64,000 nucleotides of DNA from an uncultured Granulosicoccus sp. (GCA_947495035.1 CANLXI010000031.1:21710-85709); one strand, 5' to 3'; counted from the stretch's first letter, positions 54,542 through 63,742 are shown. Program-made: numbers and translations. Notes: generated by a model not told the origin, from the letters alone.

Positions 54542-55665
54542 CGACCCTGTTCTCCAAATCGTGGCTCCATGAATTTCACGTGCCGTTTGCTACGATCGTC
54601 AATGTCCCCCGCCAACTGGCCGCAGGCAGCGTCGATATCGTCGCCGCGCGTGGTGCGCTTGAAGGTGAGAATGCCGGCATCATTCAGGATCCGCGCAAAA
54701 CGCTCGACCGCATTGCGTGAGGATCGCTTGTAACCGGACAGCTCGAACGGATTGAACGGGATGAGATTGACCTTTGCCGGGAATCCACGCAACAGTTCGG
54801 CCAACTCATGGGCCTGCTCGGGCTGATCGTTGACACCGGACAACATGACGTATTCGAACAGTACATGTTTCTTGCGCTGAGACGCAGCGTCTTCGCCTTC
54901 CACGTAACGCCAGCAGGCATCCATCAGCTCCTTGATGGGGTACTTCCTGTTGATCGGCACCAGCTCGTCGCGCAAGGCGTCATTGGGCGCGTGCAGGGAG
55001 ACAGCCAGGGAGATGTCGACATCGGCCGTGAGCTTGTCCATGGCCGGAATGACTCCCGAGGTACTGACGGTGACACGACGCTTGCTCAAGCCATAGGCCA
55101 GATCGTCCATCATCAGGTCCAGTGCCGGCACCAGCTGCCTGTAATTGAGCAAGGGCTCGCCCATGCCCATCATGACGATATTGGTGATGCGCTGATCGCG
55201 GGTAGCGGGCTCCAGTGCCAGCAGATTGGTGGCCAGCCACACCTGACCGATGATTTCGGACGCGGACAGATTGCGGTTGAATCCCTGCCGCCCTGTCGAG
55301 CAGAAGGAGCAATCCAGCGCGCAGCCCACCTGGGAAGACACACACAGCGTGCCGCGATCGGCTTCGGGAATATAGACAGTCTCGATGCAATTGCCGTCAT
55401 GCAACTCGAACAACCACTTGGCGGTGCCGTCCTTGCTCAGCTGAGCCTCCTGCACGCCTGGCAGCACCGTTGTGGTGCGCTCCAGCAGCAGGGACCGAGT
55501 GGCCTTGGACACGTCCGTCATGGCATTGATATCGCGCACATTGTGCTGATACAGCCATTTGAGAATCTGTTTGGCACGAAACGGCTTCTCGCCCTGACTC
55601 ACCAGAAAATCGGCGAGCCCCTGGCGATCCATATCGAACAGATTGACAAGTGCTGTATCGCTCAT
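54538..55665 (-). CDS. rlmN: 23S rRNA/tRNA adenine-C2 methyltransferase RlmN
   Basis: Radical-SAM enzyme that methylates A2503 of 23S rRNA and A37 of some tRNAs. The 375-residue protein has the iron-sulfur motif CALDCSFC (Cys115, 119, 122), GMGEPLLNY, and the C-terminal RGDDIDAACGQLAGD with the methyl-carrying Cys. Standard length and standard order with ndk upstream and pilF downstream. Confidence 0.97.
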   Translation of the reverse strand: MSDTALVNLFDMDRQGLADFLVSQGEKPFRAKQILKWLYQHNVRDINAMTDVSKATRSLLLERTTTVLPGVQEAQLSKDGTAKWLFELHDGNCIETVYIPEADRGTLCVSSQVGCALDCSFCSTGRQGFNRNLSASEIIGQVWLATNLLALEPATRDQRITNIVMMGMGEPLLNYRQLVPALDLMMDDLAYGLSKRRVTVSTSGVIPAMDKLTADVDISLAVSLHAPNDALRDELVPINRKYPIKELMDACWRYVEGEDAASQRKKHVLFEYVMLSGVNDQPEQAHELAELLRGFPAKVNLIPFNPFELSGYKRSSRNAVERFARILNDAGILTFKRTTRGDDIDAACGQLAGDIDDRSKRHVKFMEPRFGEQGR

Positions 55666-55729
55666 GAGGCGACCGTGCTGTTGCTATTCAAGACTGTAGG
55701 CCACTCGGCAGTACGAACTCGCCGGAAAT

Positions 55730-56161
55730 CTAGCGAGTACGTGGGCAAACACCGTCGTCGCCGAAGAAGAAGGCGATTTCGACAGCAGCAGTTTCAGTGG
55801 CATCGGAACCGTGGCAGGCGTTTTCGTCGATGGACGAAGCGAAACGCTTGCGGATCGTGCCTTCGGCGGCTTCTGCAGGGTTGGTGGCACCCATGACTTC
55901 ACGGTGAGCCAGTACCGCGTTTTCACCTTCCAGCACCTGAACCATGACAGGACCGGAAGTCATGAAGCTGACCAGATCGTTGTAGAAAGGACGCTCCTTG
56001 TGTACTGCGTAGAACTCGCCTGCCTGTTCCTTGGTGAGGTGCATCATGCGCGCAGCCACGATCTGCAGACCAGCCGATTCGAAAGCGGTATAGATTTCAC
56101 CGATGACGTTCTTGGCAACGGCATCGGGCTTGATGATGGAAAGTGTACGTTCGACGGCCAT
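55730..56161 (-). CDS. ndk: Nucleoside diphosphate kinase
   Basis: Balances nucleoside triphosphate pools. The 143-residue protein starts ERTLSIIKPDAV, has HREVMGATNPAEA and the phosphorylated His117 in NACHGSDA. A CAGGAG ribosome site precedes the start at 56161. It lies 64 bp after the proteasome-like gene. Confidence 0.98.
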   Translation of the reverse strand: MAVERTLSIIKPDAVAKNVIGEIYTAFESAGLQIVAARMMHLTKEQAGEFYAVHKERPFYNDLVSFMTSGPVMVQVLEGENAVLAHREVMGATNPAEAAEGTIRKRFASSIDENACHGSDATETAAVEIAFFFGDDGVCPRTR

Positions 56162-56225
56162 GCGGCACTCCTGAAGGATTGAAATGGAATTGGGTCAACC
56201 CACCATTCTAACGTATTTCGCAAGT

Positions 56226-56810
56226 CTACAGTTTTCCTGATTCGCGCAATCTGACCGTCTTGAAGGTCAACGGCAGTTGTGACGACGTATCAAAGGTCGC
56301 CCCCGCCTCCGCCCCTGCCCGGGCGATATCGCGTGCACTCTTGTAGCGATCATAGACCGCATGCATTGCCCCCAGAGCATAGCTGGCACCGGAGCCGACT
56401 GCCCAGTAACGTGTGTACTCATACACCTCACGCAATGAGAACAGCCCGAAAATGCCATTGGAGTTGATGAAGACCGAATCGATCTGACTGGTCTCGTAGG
56501 GATCTTCCTCGGAATCCTTGGCATTGAGGAAGTAATTTTCCTTCAATACGGGATGAAGACGGATCAGGGTATCGAAAGCCGCCTCACGCGAGGAAAAATC
56601 GGCAGCCAGCTCCTTGTCGTTCAATGCGCGTTCGGTCACCAGGGCATGCGCCGCGCTGCCGACGATTCCCATGTGCGTCTTGCCGAAGGTCTGAATCTTG
56701 GAATGGTTGCGATCCAGCGTATTGTCCAGACGGGTATCGCCAAACGTGGTCAGTGTATCAGCAGCAATGCAGGCGGTCTGGCCCTTGCGGACGACAACAA
56801 TCGTTGACAC
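56226..56810 (-). CDS. Proteasome/HslV-like Ntn hydrolase with Ser at position 1
   Basis: A 194-residue protein of the proteasome beta/HslV fold. It begins MSTIVVVRKGQTACIAADTL; gapless alignment by eye to HslV (TTIVSVRR...) puts Ser2 at the place of the catalytic Thr1, with Asp18 matching HslV Asp17 and a Lys at residue 38 near the place of Lys33. The GSGASYALGAM segment (about 145-155) also matches HslV GSGGNYA. The start is a GTG at 56810; an in-frame stop lies 21 bp upstream, so no longer N-terminus is likely, and Met removal would expose Ser. No HslU unfoldase gene is adjacent, and hslVU's usual neighbours are absent. Best match in my judgement is the BPH-type stand-alone proteasome homologue. 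Confidence 0.8.
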   Translation of the reverse strand: MSTIVVVRKGQTACIAADTLTTFGDTRLDNTLDRNHSKIQTFGKTHMGIVGSAAHALVTERALNDKELAADFSSREAAFDTLIRLHPVLKENYFLNAKDSEEDPYETSQIDSVFINSNGIFGLFSLREVYEYTRYWAVGSGASYALGAMHAVYDRYKSARDIARAGAEAGATFDTSSQLPLTFKTVRLRESGKL

Positions 56811-56917
56811 GGTAATTTTTCTCTCGTTGATTCATGAAGGACAGCAACTGCCGGGCAACGGCTTCAACCGGTGCTCGACAGCGTGCAGGTCGTCGGGGGT
56901 ATCGTGGACGACGGGTC

Positions 56918-57436
56918 TCAGGCATCCCCGTCAGGTTCTGTGTCGTCGAGCAGCGACAGCTGGTTGCTGACCTCCTCGGCGGCGGACGTGCTTTCCAGTC
57001 TGTCCAGTGCCTCACGAAAAGCGGCAGCATCGGCAAACTGGCGATAGACCGAGGCAAAGCGGATATAGGCCACCTGATCGAGCTGCTTGAGCTCTTCCAT
57101 GACCCATTCACCGACGCGGCGAGCGTCGATTTCCCGCTCGCCTGCCACCAGACAGCGGTGCTTCACCCGGGCAACGGCTTCATCGATGGCCTCGACACTG
57201 ACCGGGCGCTTTTCAAGAGACTTCTGGAATCCCGCCTGCAGCTTGTGATCCGAGAACGGCTCACGGTTGCCACGACTCTTGATGATTCGGGGCAGGTTCA
57301 GTTCCGCAGTTTCATAAGTGGTGAATCGTTCCTCGCATTCCGTGCATTCACGGCGGCGTCGTACCTGATCGCTATCCCCGACCAGCCTTGAGTCCACAAC
57401 ACGAGTATCGATAGCACCACAGAACGGGCACCGCAT
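56918..57436 (-). CDS. nrdR: Transcriptional repressor NrdR
   Basis: Nucleotide-sensing repressor of ribonucleotide reductase genes. The 172-residue protein has the zinc ribbon CPFC...CTEC (Cys3, 6, 31, 34), the basic RRRRECTECEERFTTYE segment and the ATP-cone domain. The ATG at 57436 (MRCPFCG) is the family start. The acidic C-terminal tail (about 155-172) is typical. It is divergent from mdh and lies 107 bp upstream of the proteasome-like gene. Confidence 0.95.
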   Translation of the reverse strand: MRCPFCGAIDTRVVDSRLVGDSDQVRRRRECTECEERFTTYETAELNLPRIIKSRGNREPFSDHKLQAGFQKSLEKRPVSVEAIDEAVARVKHRCLVAGEREIDARRVGEWVMEELKQLDQVAYIRFASVYRQFADAAAFREALDRLESTSAAEEVSNQLSLLDDTEPDGDA

Positions 57437-57677
57437 CAGTGCAATCCTCCCGTCTAACGGGCCACGAAACGTTGGCGCAGGGTACCACAAGCGCCTGTGT
57501 TAACATGCGGCCGGCCTCAAGCTGATGGCTGCGACACAGTTTCGGGAAAATTGTCTGGAATCAGACTCCCCCAAGCCGCCAACAGCTGGCGCCGGAAACA
57601 AGACCGGCTGACCCACGGACACCTGTTCGCGCACCCCCAGCCAACCCCATTGCGAATCTATAAAGGATGCATTGACT

Positions 57678-58661
57678 ATGAGCCAGCCGAAACGCGTCGC
57701 CATTACCGGCGCTGCCGGACAGATCTGCTACTCCATGTTGTTCCGTATTGCCGCCGGCGATATCTACGGACCTGATCAACCCGTCAGCCTGCACCTTCTG
57801 GAAATCACGCCTGCCCTGGGCATGCTGGAAGCCGTCAAGATGGAACTGGACGATTGCGCCTTTCCTCTTCTGAACGACGTCATCGTCACCGATGATCCCA
57901 AGGTTGCCCTCAACAACGTCGATGCTGCCCTGTTCGTCGGCGCCAAGCCGCGCGGCCCCGGCATGGAACGCAGCGACCTGATCACCGACAACGGCAAGAT
58001 CTTCAGCGCGCTGGGCGCAGTGCTGAACGAAGTCGGATCACCGGATTGCAAGGTCGTCGTGGTCGGCAACCCTGCCAATACCAACGCCTACATCCTCAAG
58101 GCCAATGCGCCAAAGATCAATCCGCGCAACATCACCGCCCTGACTCGTCTGGACCACAACCGCGCCTTGTCGCAGCTGGCCAGCAAGACCGGTTCACGCG
58201 TATCGGACATCAACCGCATGGTCATCTGGGGCAATCACTCCACCACTCAGGTACCTGATATCTCTTATGCCTCCATCGATGGCAAGGCAGCCAGCGACAT
58301 GGTTGACAGCGCCTGGTCCCGGGATGAATTCATTCCAACGGTTGCCAAGCGTGGTGCGGCAGTCATCAACGCACGTGGCAGCTCCAGTGCGGCCTCTGCC
58401 GCCAATGGCGTCATCGATCACATGGCCAGCTGGATCCAGGGAACACCGCCTGGAGACTGGGTCAGCATGGCAGTGCCCAGTGATGGCAGTTACGGCATCG
58501 ATGAAGGTCTGATCTACTCATTCCCTGTCGAATGCAAGGATGGCGATTACACCATCGTCAGCGATCTGGATGTCAGCGACTTCATCCGCGAAAAGATGCT
58601 GGCCAGTCAGACCGAATTGCGTGAAGAGCGCGATACGGTAGCGGATCTGCTGCCAGGCTGA
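57678..58661 (+). CDS. mdh: Malate dehydrogenase
   Basis: NAD-dependent TCA-cycle enzyme of the cytosolic/plant-type MDH group, 327 residues. GAAGQICYSML coenzyme loop, LEITPALGMLEAVKMEL, GAKPRGPGMERSDL, TRLDHNRAL and the catalytic His187 in WGNHSTTQVPD. I chose the ATG at 57678, 10 nt after AAAGGA; a TTG 6 bp earlier is too close to the ribosome site. A strong hairpin follows the gene. It is divergent from nrdR. Confidence 0.97.
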   Translation: MSQPKRVAITGAAGQICYSMLFRIAAGDIYGPDQPVSLHLLEITPALGMLEAVKMELDDCAFPLLNDVIVTDDPKVALNNVDAALFVGAKPRGPGMERSDLITDNGKIFSALGAVLNEVGSPDCKVVVVGNPANTNAYILKANAPKINPRNITALTRLDHNRALSQLASKTGSRVSDINRMVIWGNHSTTQVPDISYASIDGKAASDMVDSAWSRDEFIPTVAKRGAAVINARGSSSAASAANGVIDHMASWIQGTPPGDWVSMAVPSDGSYGIDEGLIYSFPVECKDGDYTIVSDLDVSDFIREKMLASQTELREERDTVADLLPG

Positions 58662-58685
58662 ACAGGCGCAAACCTCCTGTCGAAG

Positions 58686-58711
58686 CTGCCACCGACGTCA
58701 GTCGGTGGCAG
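58686..58711. terminator. Bidirectional terminator hairpin between mdh and msrQ
   Basis: A perfect 11-bp stem CTGCCACCGAC/GTCGGTGGCAG with a 4-nt loop, followed on the plus strand by ATTTC. It sits between convergent mdh and msrQ and probably serves both, though the T-runs are poor. Confidence 0.6.
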
Positions 58712-58721
58712 ATTTCAGCCA

Positions 58722-59345
58722 TCAACGCAGCATGCGAACGAAACGGTAGGCCAGCAGCAGCAACAGCAGGGCAAGATAGACAAAGGGCTCGATGAGATCG
58801 CCCTTGGCCAGCCAGACGTAGTGCACCACGACAGCGGCTCCCGCGATATAGACGCCTCGGTGCAAGGCAGCCCAGCGACGCCCCAGACGCCGCACCATGC
58901 CTTTCGTGGAGGTCAAGGCCAGTGGTATCAGAATCAGAAATGCCACCGTGCCCGCCATGATGTAGGGGCGCTCTGCCAGATCCTCCCAGATGGCACCAAG
59001 ATCCAGCTGCTGGTCGAGAAACAGATAGATGCTGACGTGCAGAAACGCGTAGAAGAACGCAAACAGGCCCAGCATGCGACGCAGTTTCAGCGGCCATGTT
59101 CTCTTCAGCAGCCAGCGTAACGGTGTCAGCGACAGGCTGATCATCAGCATGCGTATGGCCAGTGTACCTGTCTGATCAGTCAGCGCATCAATCGGGTTCG
59201 GCCCCAGTGCGCCACTGAACAGCGCCTGCAGCAGATACAGAAACGGCGCCAGAGCTGCCAGGAACACCACGGGTTTGAGCAGAACCTGCCAGCGAAGCGC
59301 GGGCAGCCTGCCTGCAGCCGCCGATGCCGGCACAGCGCTACTCAT
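58722..59345 (-). CDS. msrQ: Heme-binding membrane subunit MsrQ
   Basis: Inner-membrane cytochrome b partner of MsrP that brings electrons from the respiratory chain to the periplasm. The 207-residue protein shows five to six hydrophobic segments and the conserved RMLGLFAFFYAFLHVSIYLFLD and RRWAALHRGVYIAGAAVVVHYVWL stretches with heme His residues. It follows msrP by 55 bp on the same strand, so both form an operon. Confidence 0.93.
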   Translation of the reverse strand: MSSAVPASAAAGRLPALRWQVLLKPVVFLAALAPFLYLLQALFSGALGPNPIDALTDQTGTLAIRMLMISLSLTPLRWLLKRTWPLKLRRMLGLFAFFYAFLHVSIYLFLDQQLDLGAIWEDLAERPYIMAGTVAFLILIPLALTSTKGMVRRLGRRWAALHRGVYIAGAAVVVHYVWLAKGDLIEPFVYLALLLLLLAYRFVRMLR

Positions 59346-59400
59346 GATGCGCGCTCAGTTGCGCTGTCTTGCTGGCCGTGCGGCCCCATATCAGCATCGC

Positions 59401-60366
59401 TCAATGAAACTTCTGCAGGTCCATCCCCGCGTACAGATCCGCCACCTGCTCGGCATAACCATTCATGTACAGGGTATCGGTCTTGGACGCGAACAGTGCT
59501 GACAGCCCGCCCGTGTCGCCCGACAATCTGCGTTCTCTGGCCTGACTCCAGCGTGGATGGCTACGCTTGGGGTTCACGTTGCTGTAGAAACCGTATTCCT
59601 GCGGCGCTGACATGTTCCAGCTGGTCGGCGGCTGGTTTTCCACGAAACTGATACGGACGATCGACTTGATGCTCTTGTACCCGTACTTCCAGGGCACGAC
59701 CAGTCGTAGCGGTGCACCGTTCTGATTGGGCATTTCCTCGCCATAGATTCCCATGGCCAGCAGGGTCAGCGGATGCATGGCTTCATCCATGCGCAGACCT
59801 TCACGGTAGGGCCATTCCAGTACACGTCGCTTGACACCCGGCAGGTCGTCCTGCACCACGGTTTCGAATGCCACATACTTCGCCTTTGACGTCGGCTCGA
59901 CCCGCTTGATCAGATCGGCCAGGGAAAAGCCGTTCCAGGGAATGACCATGGACCACGCTTCAACGCAACGCATGCGATAGATGCGCTCCTCGATGGCATG
60001 CGGCTTGAGAACGTCTTCAAGGGTATACACACCTGGTTTGGCGCACTCTCCATCGATGGTCACGCTCCATGGCTCGGTTCTCAGACGGTCGGCATAGCGC
60101 ACCGGATCCCCCTTGTCAGTGCCCAGTTCGTAGAAATTGTTGTAGGTCGTGACGGTCTCCTTCGAGGTCAGCTCTTCCTCGGTACTGAACTTGCTTTTCA
60201 CAACCGGCTGCTCCAGAGCCTTGCCATTGGCCATGGACGGCAGTGCGATCAAGCCGGTCATGCCCGCTGCCGCTGACGCCTGCAACAACTGTCGCCGTTG
60301 CCTGAACAGTTTCTGATCAGTGATTTCACTGCTGCGTATTCCTGCCAGTTTCATCCAGTCGCGCAT
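59401..60366 (-). CDS. msrP: Protein-methionine-sulfoxide reductase catalytic subunit MsrP
   Basis: Periplasmic molybdopterin enzyme that repairs methionine sulfoxide in envelope proteins. The 321-residue protein has a Tat-type leader (RQRRQLLQASAAAGMTGL, Arg24-Arg25), the molybdenum-ligand Cys134 in MRCVEAWSMVIPW, and VPWKYGYKSIKSIVRI. An AGAGGG ribosome site precedes the start. It is followed by msrQ and lies divergent from the DUF4011-like gene. Confidence 0.95.
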   Translation of the reverse strand: MRDWMKLAGIRSSEITDQKLFRQRRQLLQASAAAGMTGLIALPSMANGKALEQPVVKSKFSTEEELTSKETVTTYNNFYELGTDKGDPVRYADRLRTEPWSVTIDGECAKPGVYTLEDVLKPHAIEERIYRMRCVEAWSMVIPWNGFSLADLIKRVEPTSKAKYVAFETVVQDDLPGVKRRVLEWPYREGLRMDEAMHPLTLLAMGIYGEEMPNQNGAPLRLVVPWKYGYKSIKSIVRISFVENQPPTSWNMSAPQEYGFYSNVNPKRSHPRWSQARERRLSGDTGGLSALFASKTDTLYMNGYAEQVADLYAGMDLQKFH

Positions 60367-60484
60367 GCCGCCCTCTTCAAGCTATTGAAAAAACAAGGTA
60401 AATTTCCTGCCCACACCGTGTACCAGGATCGAATCTCATGACACTAGGACAGTACCGGGTGGGCATGATTCCCCACAAGAACCA

Positions 60485-60509
60485 GTAACACTTCATAATT
60501 TCATGTTAC
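60485..60509. promoter_or_regulatory. Candidate operator between msrP and the DUF4011-like gene
   Basis: GTAACA (60485-60490) and TGTTAC (60504-60509) form an inverted repeat with a 13-bp AT-rich centre in the 210-bp divergent gap. That gap is visibly AT-rich and holds no other gene. No regulator is encoded nearby. Confidence 0.3.
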
Positions 60510-60576
60510 CTGTCCATACTTTTATTACTTGATCAACTAGATAGATGCAGTACATTGAAAAAGATGCCAAGTTGCT

Positions 60577-62718
60577 TTGGCCCGATTCCTGAATTGGACA
60601 CCCTGTTTCACCAGGTCAAGTACAGGCCTGTCCTATTCAACAGCCCAGGTGGATCGTTATACCGTGGAAGTCTTGCAAGGTAATCAATCCGGCTCCAGAC
60701 ACTCCAGGCGCCGACATGACAGGATTTCGCTGGGAGAAAACCGTGCTCTGGATTGGGGCCAGCAGGAATCGGACATCGATCTGCTTCCGCAATCTCCTCT
60801 GGCGCTGGTGGATGTGCTGTCGCTGGAAGGGGGCTTTCTCGACTTGCTGCCCGAAGCCTCGGACACCGACTCGGACTCGACAGAATCGCGCCCCGCTCTG
60901 CCCGAGCGATCGCGCAAGGACCGCTGCAATCTGCAGACCCGTCATGACGCCAGCGAGTTGTTGCGACGTTGCAAGAAGATCCTGGTCGAAAACGCGCTGA
61001 TCAAGGACAAGGGAGACAGACAGCTGTATCTGGCAGCCGGATTCATCAGCTGGCCTGATGCCAAGCAGACCAACATTCGGCAACGCGCACCGATTCTGCT
61101 GTTCCCGGCACTGCTGGTACGCATCCCGGATCAGCAGCGCTACGAGATACGACTCACTGGTGATTCCGCCGAATACAATCAGGCACTGGTCATGCACGCC
61201 GAACAGCGCTTTGCCGTGCAGTTGCCGGATCATGATCCCGGCAAACCCCTGAGCGTTTTCTTCGAACAACTGGCCGAGGCCATCAAGGACATACCACCGC
61301 TTGCGCTGGAATACGAAACCGCCTTGGGCAGTGCCGCCCTCATCCATTCCTCGGGCAACAGCAGCCAGGAAATCAGACTGCCCGACATCCCGACACGCTT
61401 TGATGTGGCACTGGCCATGAGCATTACCGGCAACAAGAGCCTCGAGCAGCTCAGCGCCGTCTTGCAGTTGATACCGGATTACAATCAACCCGATGCCACC
61501 CACAACGAGGCGACAGCATCCGAGACAACCGGCACGCAGACAGCGGCGAGAATCACATTGCCGGAGACCAACGTCGCCAGCTTGCGCAAGTATGCCGCCC
61601 GACTGGCTGCCGAAGGTCTGGACCATGTCGAGTTCCGCCAGCTCACGGCGCTGCCGGATCTGATCGGCAAATGGACACGCTCGGTATCCTCGGGCCTGAA
61701 CTGCAAGACGCTTCGAGAAGTGCTGCGCCTGCCCGACCTGTCGGCCCGCGAGCTGATTCGTCTGGCCGGAATCATCGAGCTGATCGACAAGGCACCTTCC
61801 TCACTGGAGCAATTCGGGCACGGTGACCTGTGCTATGCCAACAGTACCATTCAACTGAGGCGTGCCCAGCACCAGGCCAAGTTGATCGAGGACGAGCTGG
61901 CTGCCTTGCAGGAACATTTCATCCTCGACAAGGTTCCCGGCAAGTCCCAGCTATTGAGCCTGATGTCCGAGCTGGGTGAGAATCTTGAACATGATCCCGA
62001 ACTGGTGGGTGCCAGTTATTTCAATGCACGACGCCAGTTCATGGAATTCAGCGTCGCCAAGCCCGCCAATCTCACCAGCGAACATCGTCGACTGCTGTCT
62101 CAACTGGCCAAGGTCATGCGATTCCGGGAGCTGTTTGTCAACAACACGGAATACCGTGCGGCATTGGGACCGGGTTACAAGGGTTTGCGTACCGACTGGG
62201 AAAAGTTGCGAATGACCGGGGAATATGCCCGTGAGCTGTCTACCGTCCTGGAATCGGAAACCATTGCCAGTCAGATCATTCGCAACTGGAAGGATTTTCG
62301 CGCCACCTACAGCGTGGAGTTGCATGTGCTGCTCGGCGCTGCCGATGCCTGCCGGCGATTGCTCGGCGTGGTTGGCACTCGCTGGCAATCACAATCCGTT
62401 ACCTCTCTGCTGGTTCATGCACAGCTGATTGCCTCGCGCCTGAGTGAGTGGCGCAACAGCTATGGCCCGGTGGAGAACCACGCTGACAAGACCCCCGCCA
62501 TGGTGTTGTCGAGCTTTTCCGGCCGCTCGCGCGATGACATGGTGGTCGAGAATCAGGTAGATGAAACTCGCGAGCGTATCAATCGGCAGTTGCAGGATGG
62601 CGAAATCCACCGTGAACAGATAACCGACACATTGAAGTGGCTGCTGGCCGCCAGTCAGACTGCCACGGAGCTGGACATGGATATCGATGCCATCGTCGAG
62701 CATCTGCAGATCGCCTGA
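60577..62718 (+). CDS. DUF4011-like domain protein without helicase domain
   Basis: A protein of up to 713 residues. Residues about 120-270 look like the DUF4011 domain that normally starts large superfamily I helicases: LLRRCKKILVENALI, DRQLYLAAGFISW, RAPILLFPALLVR, SAEYNQALVMHAEQ and a LG-containing strand near 265. After it there is no Walker A, Walker B or helicase motif, only long helical and charged sequence to the end. The frame is open without frameshift. The start is uncertain: TTG at 60577 or GTG at 60649 or 60664; there is no ATG in frame near the N-terminus and no clear ribosome site. Function unknown. Confidence 0.7.
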   Translation: MARFLNWTPCFTRSSTGLSYSTAQVDRYTVEVLQGNQSGSRHSRRRHDRISLGENRALDWGQQESDIDLLPQSPLALVDVLSLEGGFLDLLPEASDTDSDSTESRPALPERSRKDRCNLQTRHDASELLRRCKKILVENALIKDKGDRQLYLAAGFISWPDAKQTNIRQRAPILLFPALLVRIPDQQRYEIRLTGDSAEYNQALVMHAEQRFAVQLPDHDPGKPLSVFFEQLAEAIKDIPPLALEYETALGSAALIHSSGNSSQEIRLPDIPTRFDVALAMSITGNKSLEQLSAVLQLIPDYNQPDATHNEATASETTGTQTAARITLPETNVASLRKYAARLAAEGLDHVEFRQLTALPDLIGKWTRSVSSGLNCKTLREVLRLPDLSARELIRLAGIIELIDKAPSSLEQFGHGDLCYANSTIQLRRAQHQAKLIEDELAALQEHFILDKVPGKSQLLSLMSELGENLEHDPELVGASYFNARRQFMEFSVAKPANLTSEHRRLLSQLAKVMRFRELFVNNTEYRAALGPGYKGLRTDWEKLRMTGEYARELSTVLESETIASQIIRNWKDFRATYSVELHVLLGAADACRRLLGVVGTRWQSQSVTSLLVHAQLIASRLSEWRNSYGPVENHADKTPAMVLSSFSGRSRDDMVVENQVDETRERINRQLQDGEIHREQITDTLKWLLAASQTATELDMDIDAIVEHLQIA

Positions 62719-62747
62719 CTCGTCGGGTATCCGCAGATCATCTGATG

Positions 62748-62775
62748 GGCAGCCGGCTTTGTTGGCCGAGCTGCC
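62748..62775. terminator. Hairpin between convergent DUF4011-like and HAD genes
   Basis: GGCAGC/GCTGCC with inner GGC/GCC pairs and a TTTGTTG loop in the 67-bp gap. No T-run on either side; probable but weak bidirectional terminator. Confidence 0.4.
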
Positions 62776-62785
62776 GATGCAGCAT

Positions 62786-63709
62786 TCAAGTGGTTGGAAT
62801 GATGAAATCGGGCCGGATACCACTGCGCTGAATCGCCTGCTCCACATCCAGCCCCTTGAGCAAACCATGGTCTGTGACCAGCACGGTGCGCCAGCCCGCC
62901 TGTGCCCCACCGAGAATATCGGTATGCAAGGTATCCCCCACCATGGCGATGCGCTGCGGATCGATACCCTGTACGGTTTCCCTGACCACCGAAAAGGCAT
63001 TGTCGAACGGCTTGCCAAAGAAAGTCGGCATGACCAACCGACTGTCCGCGATGTCGTGCGCATACAGGCCGGGTTCGCGTGAGAGTCCGCCAGCCTGTGG
63101 CGCCACCAGATCCGGATTCCCGACCAGCACCGGCCGGGGACGCGCCGCCAGCGAGACCTTGAGCAACTGCTGTCGTGCCGCCGTCCAGTTACCGGTTCCC
63201 AGCAGCACAAAGCCATCACAGCGTTCATAGTCGGCGGCGTTGTCCTGCAGCAATACAGCTTGCGGCGCCAGCCCCTGCAGCTCGGATTCCGGCAATGCGG
63301 CGAAGCCCCACACCTTGTCGGCGTGGGCTGCCATTTCCCGCGCCAATGCATCGCGACTGGAGATGACGTGCCCGGGTTCGAAATCCAGACCCCAGCGATG
63401 GTATTTCGCACGGGTGACGCTGACCGGAAAACTGGCACCGTTGGTCAAGACCCGCACCTGCATGCCTTGAGCTCTCAGCGCCAGTACCCGATCGACAGCG
63501 CCAGGCACCGTATCGGCACCGATATTCAGAACGCCGAAACCATCCAGCACGAAGCAATCAAACTCGTCGCACAAGTCTTCCAGATGTGCGCGATGAATCG
63601 ACACGTCGGGAAAGCGAGCCTGTGGCAGGCGCGGCTGAATGTTCTCGTAGCGTGTCACCGCCAGGCTCGCCGAAGGTGCATCGCCGTTGATCAGGGATGA
63701 ATCTGACAT
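62786..63709 (-). CDS. HAD superfamily IIA hydrolase
   Basis: A 307-residue phosphatase of the NagD-like HAD-IIA group. Motif I is FVLDGFGVLN with nucleophile Asp56; the usual second Asp two residues on is Phe, as in a known HAD-IIA subgroup with DQWGV-type motifs. Motif II is LTNGA, motif III Lys in FGKPFDNAF and motif IV MVGDTLHTDI. Substrate unknown. The start codon lies 57 bp from the octamer repeat array; the ribosome site is weak. Confidence 0.87.
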   Translation of the reverse strand: MSDSSLINGDAPSASLAVTRYENIQPRLPQARFPDVSIHRAHLEDLCDEFDCFVLDGFGVLNIGADTVPGAVDRVLALRAQGMQVRVLTNGASFPVSVTRAKYHRWGLDFEPGHVISSRDALAREMAAHADKVWGFAALPESELQGLAPQAVLLQDNAADYERCDGFVLLGTGNWTAARQQLLKVSLAARPRPVLVGNPDLVAPQAGGLSREPGLYAHDIADSRLVMPTFFGKPFDNAFSVVRETVQGIDPQRIAMVGDTLHTDILGGAQAGWRTVLVTDHGLLKGLDVEQAIQRSGIRPDFIIPTT

Positions 63710-63728
63710 GTAATCGGGTAATCCGCAG

Positions 63729-63742
63729 GTTCTGGACAGAAC
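63729..63742. promoter_or_regulatory. Palindrome upstream of the HAD gene
   Basis: GTTCTG/CAGAAC with a 2-bp centre, 20-33 bp upstream of the HAD start codon and between it and the repeat array. It could be an operator or an mRNA leader hairpin. Confidence 0.3.
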
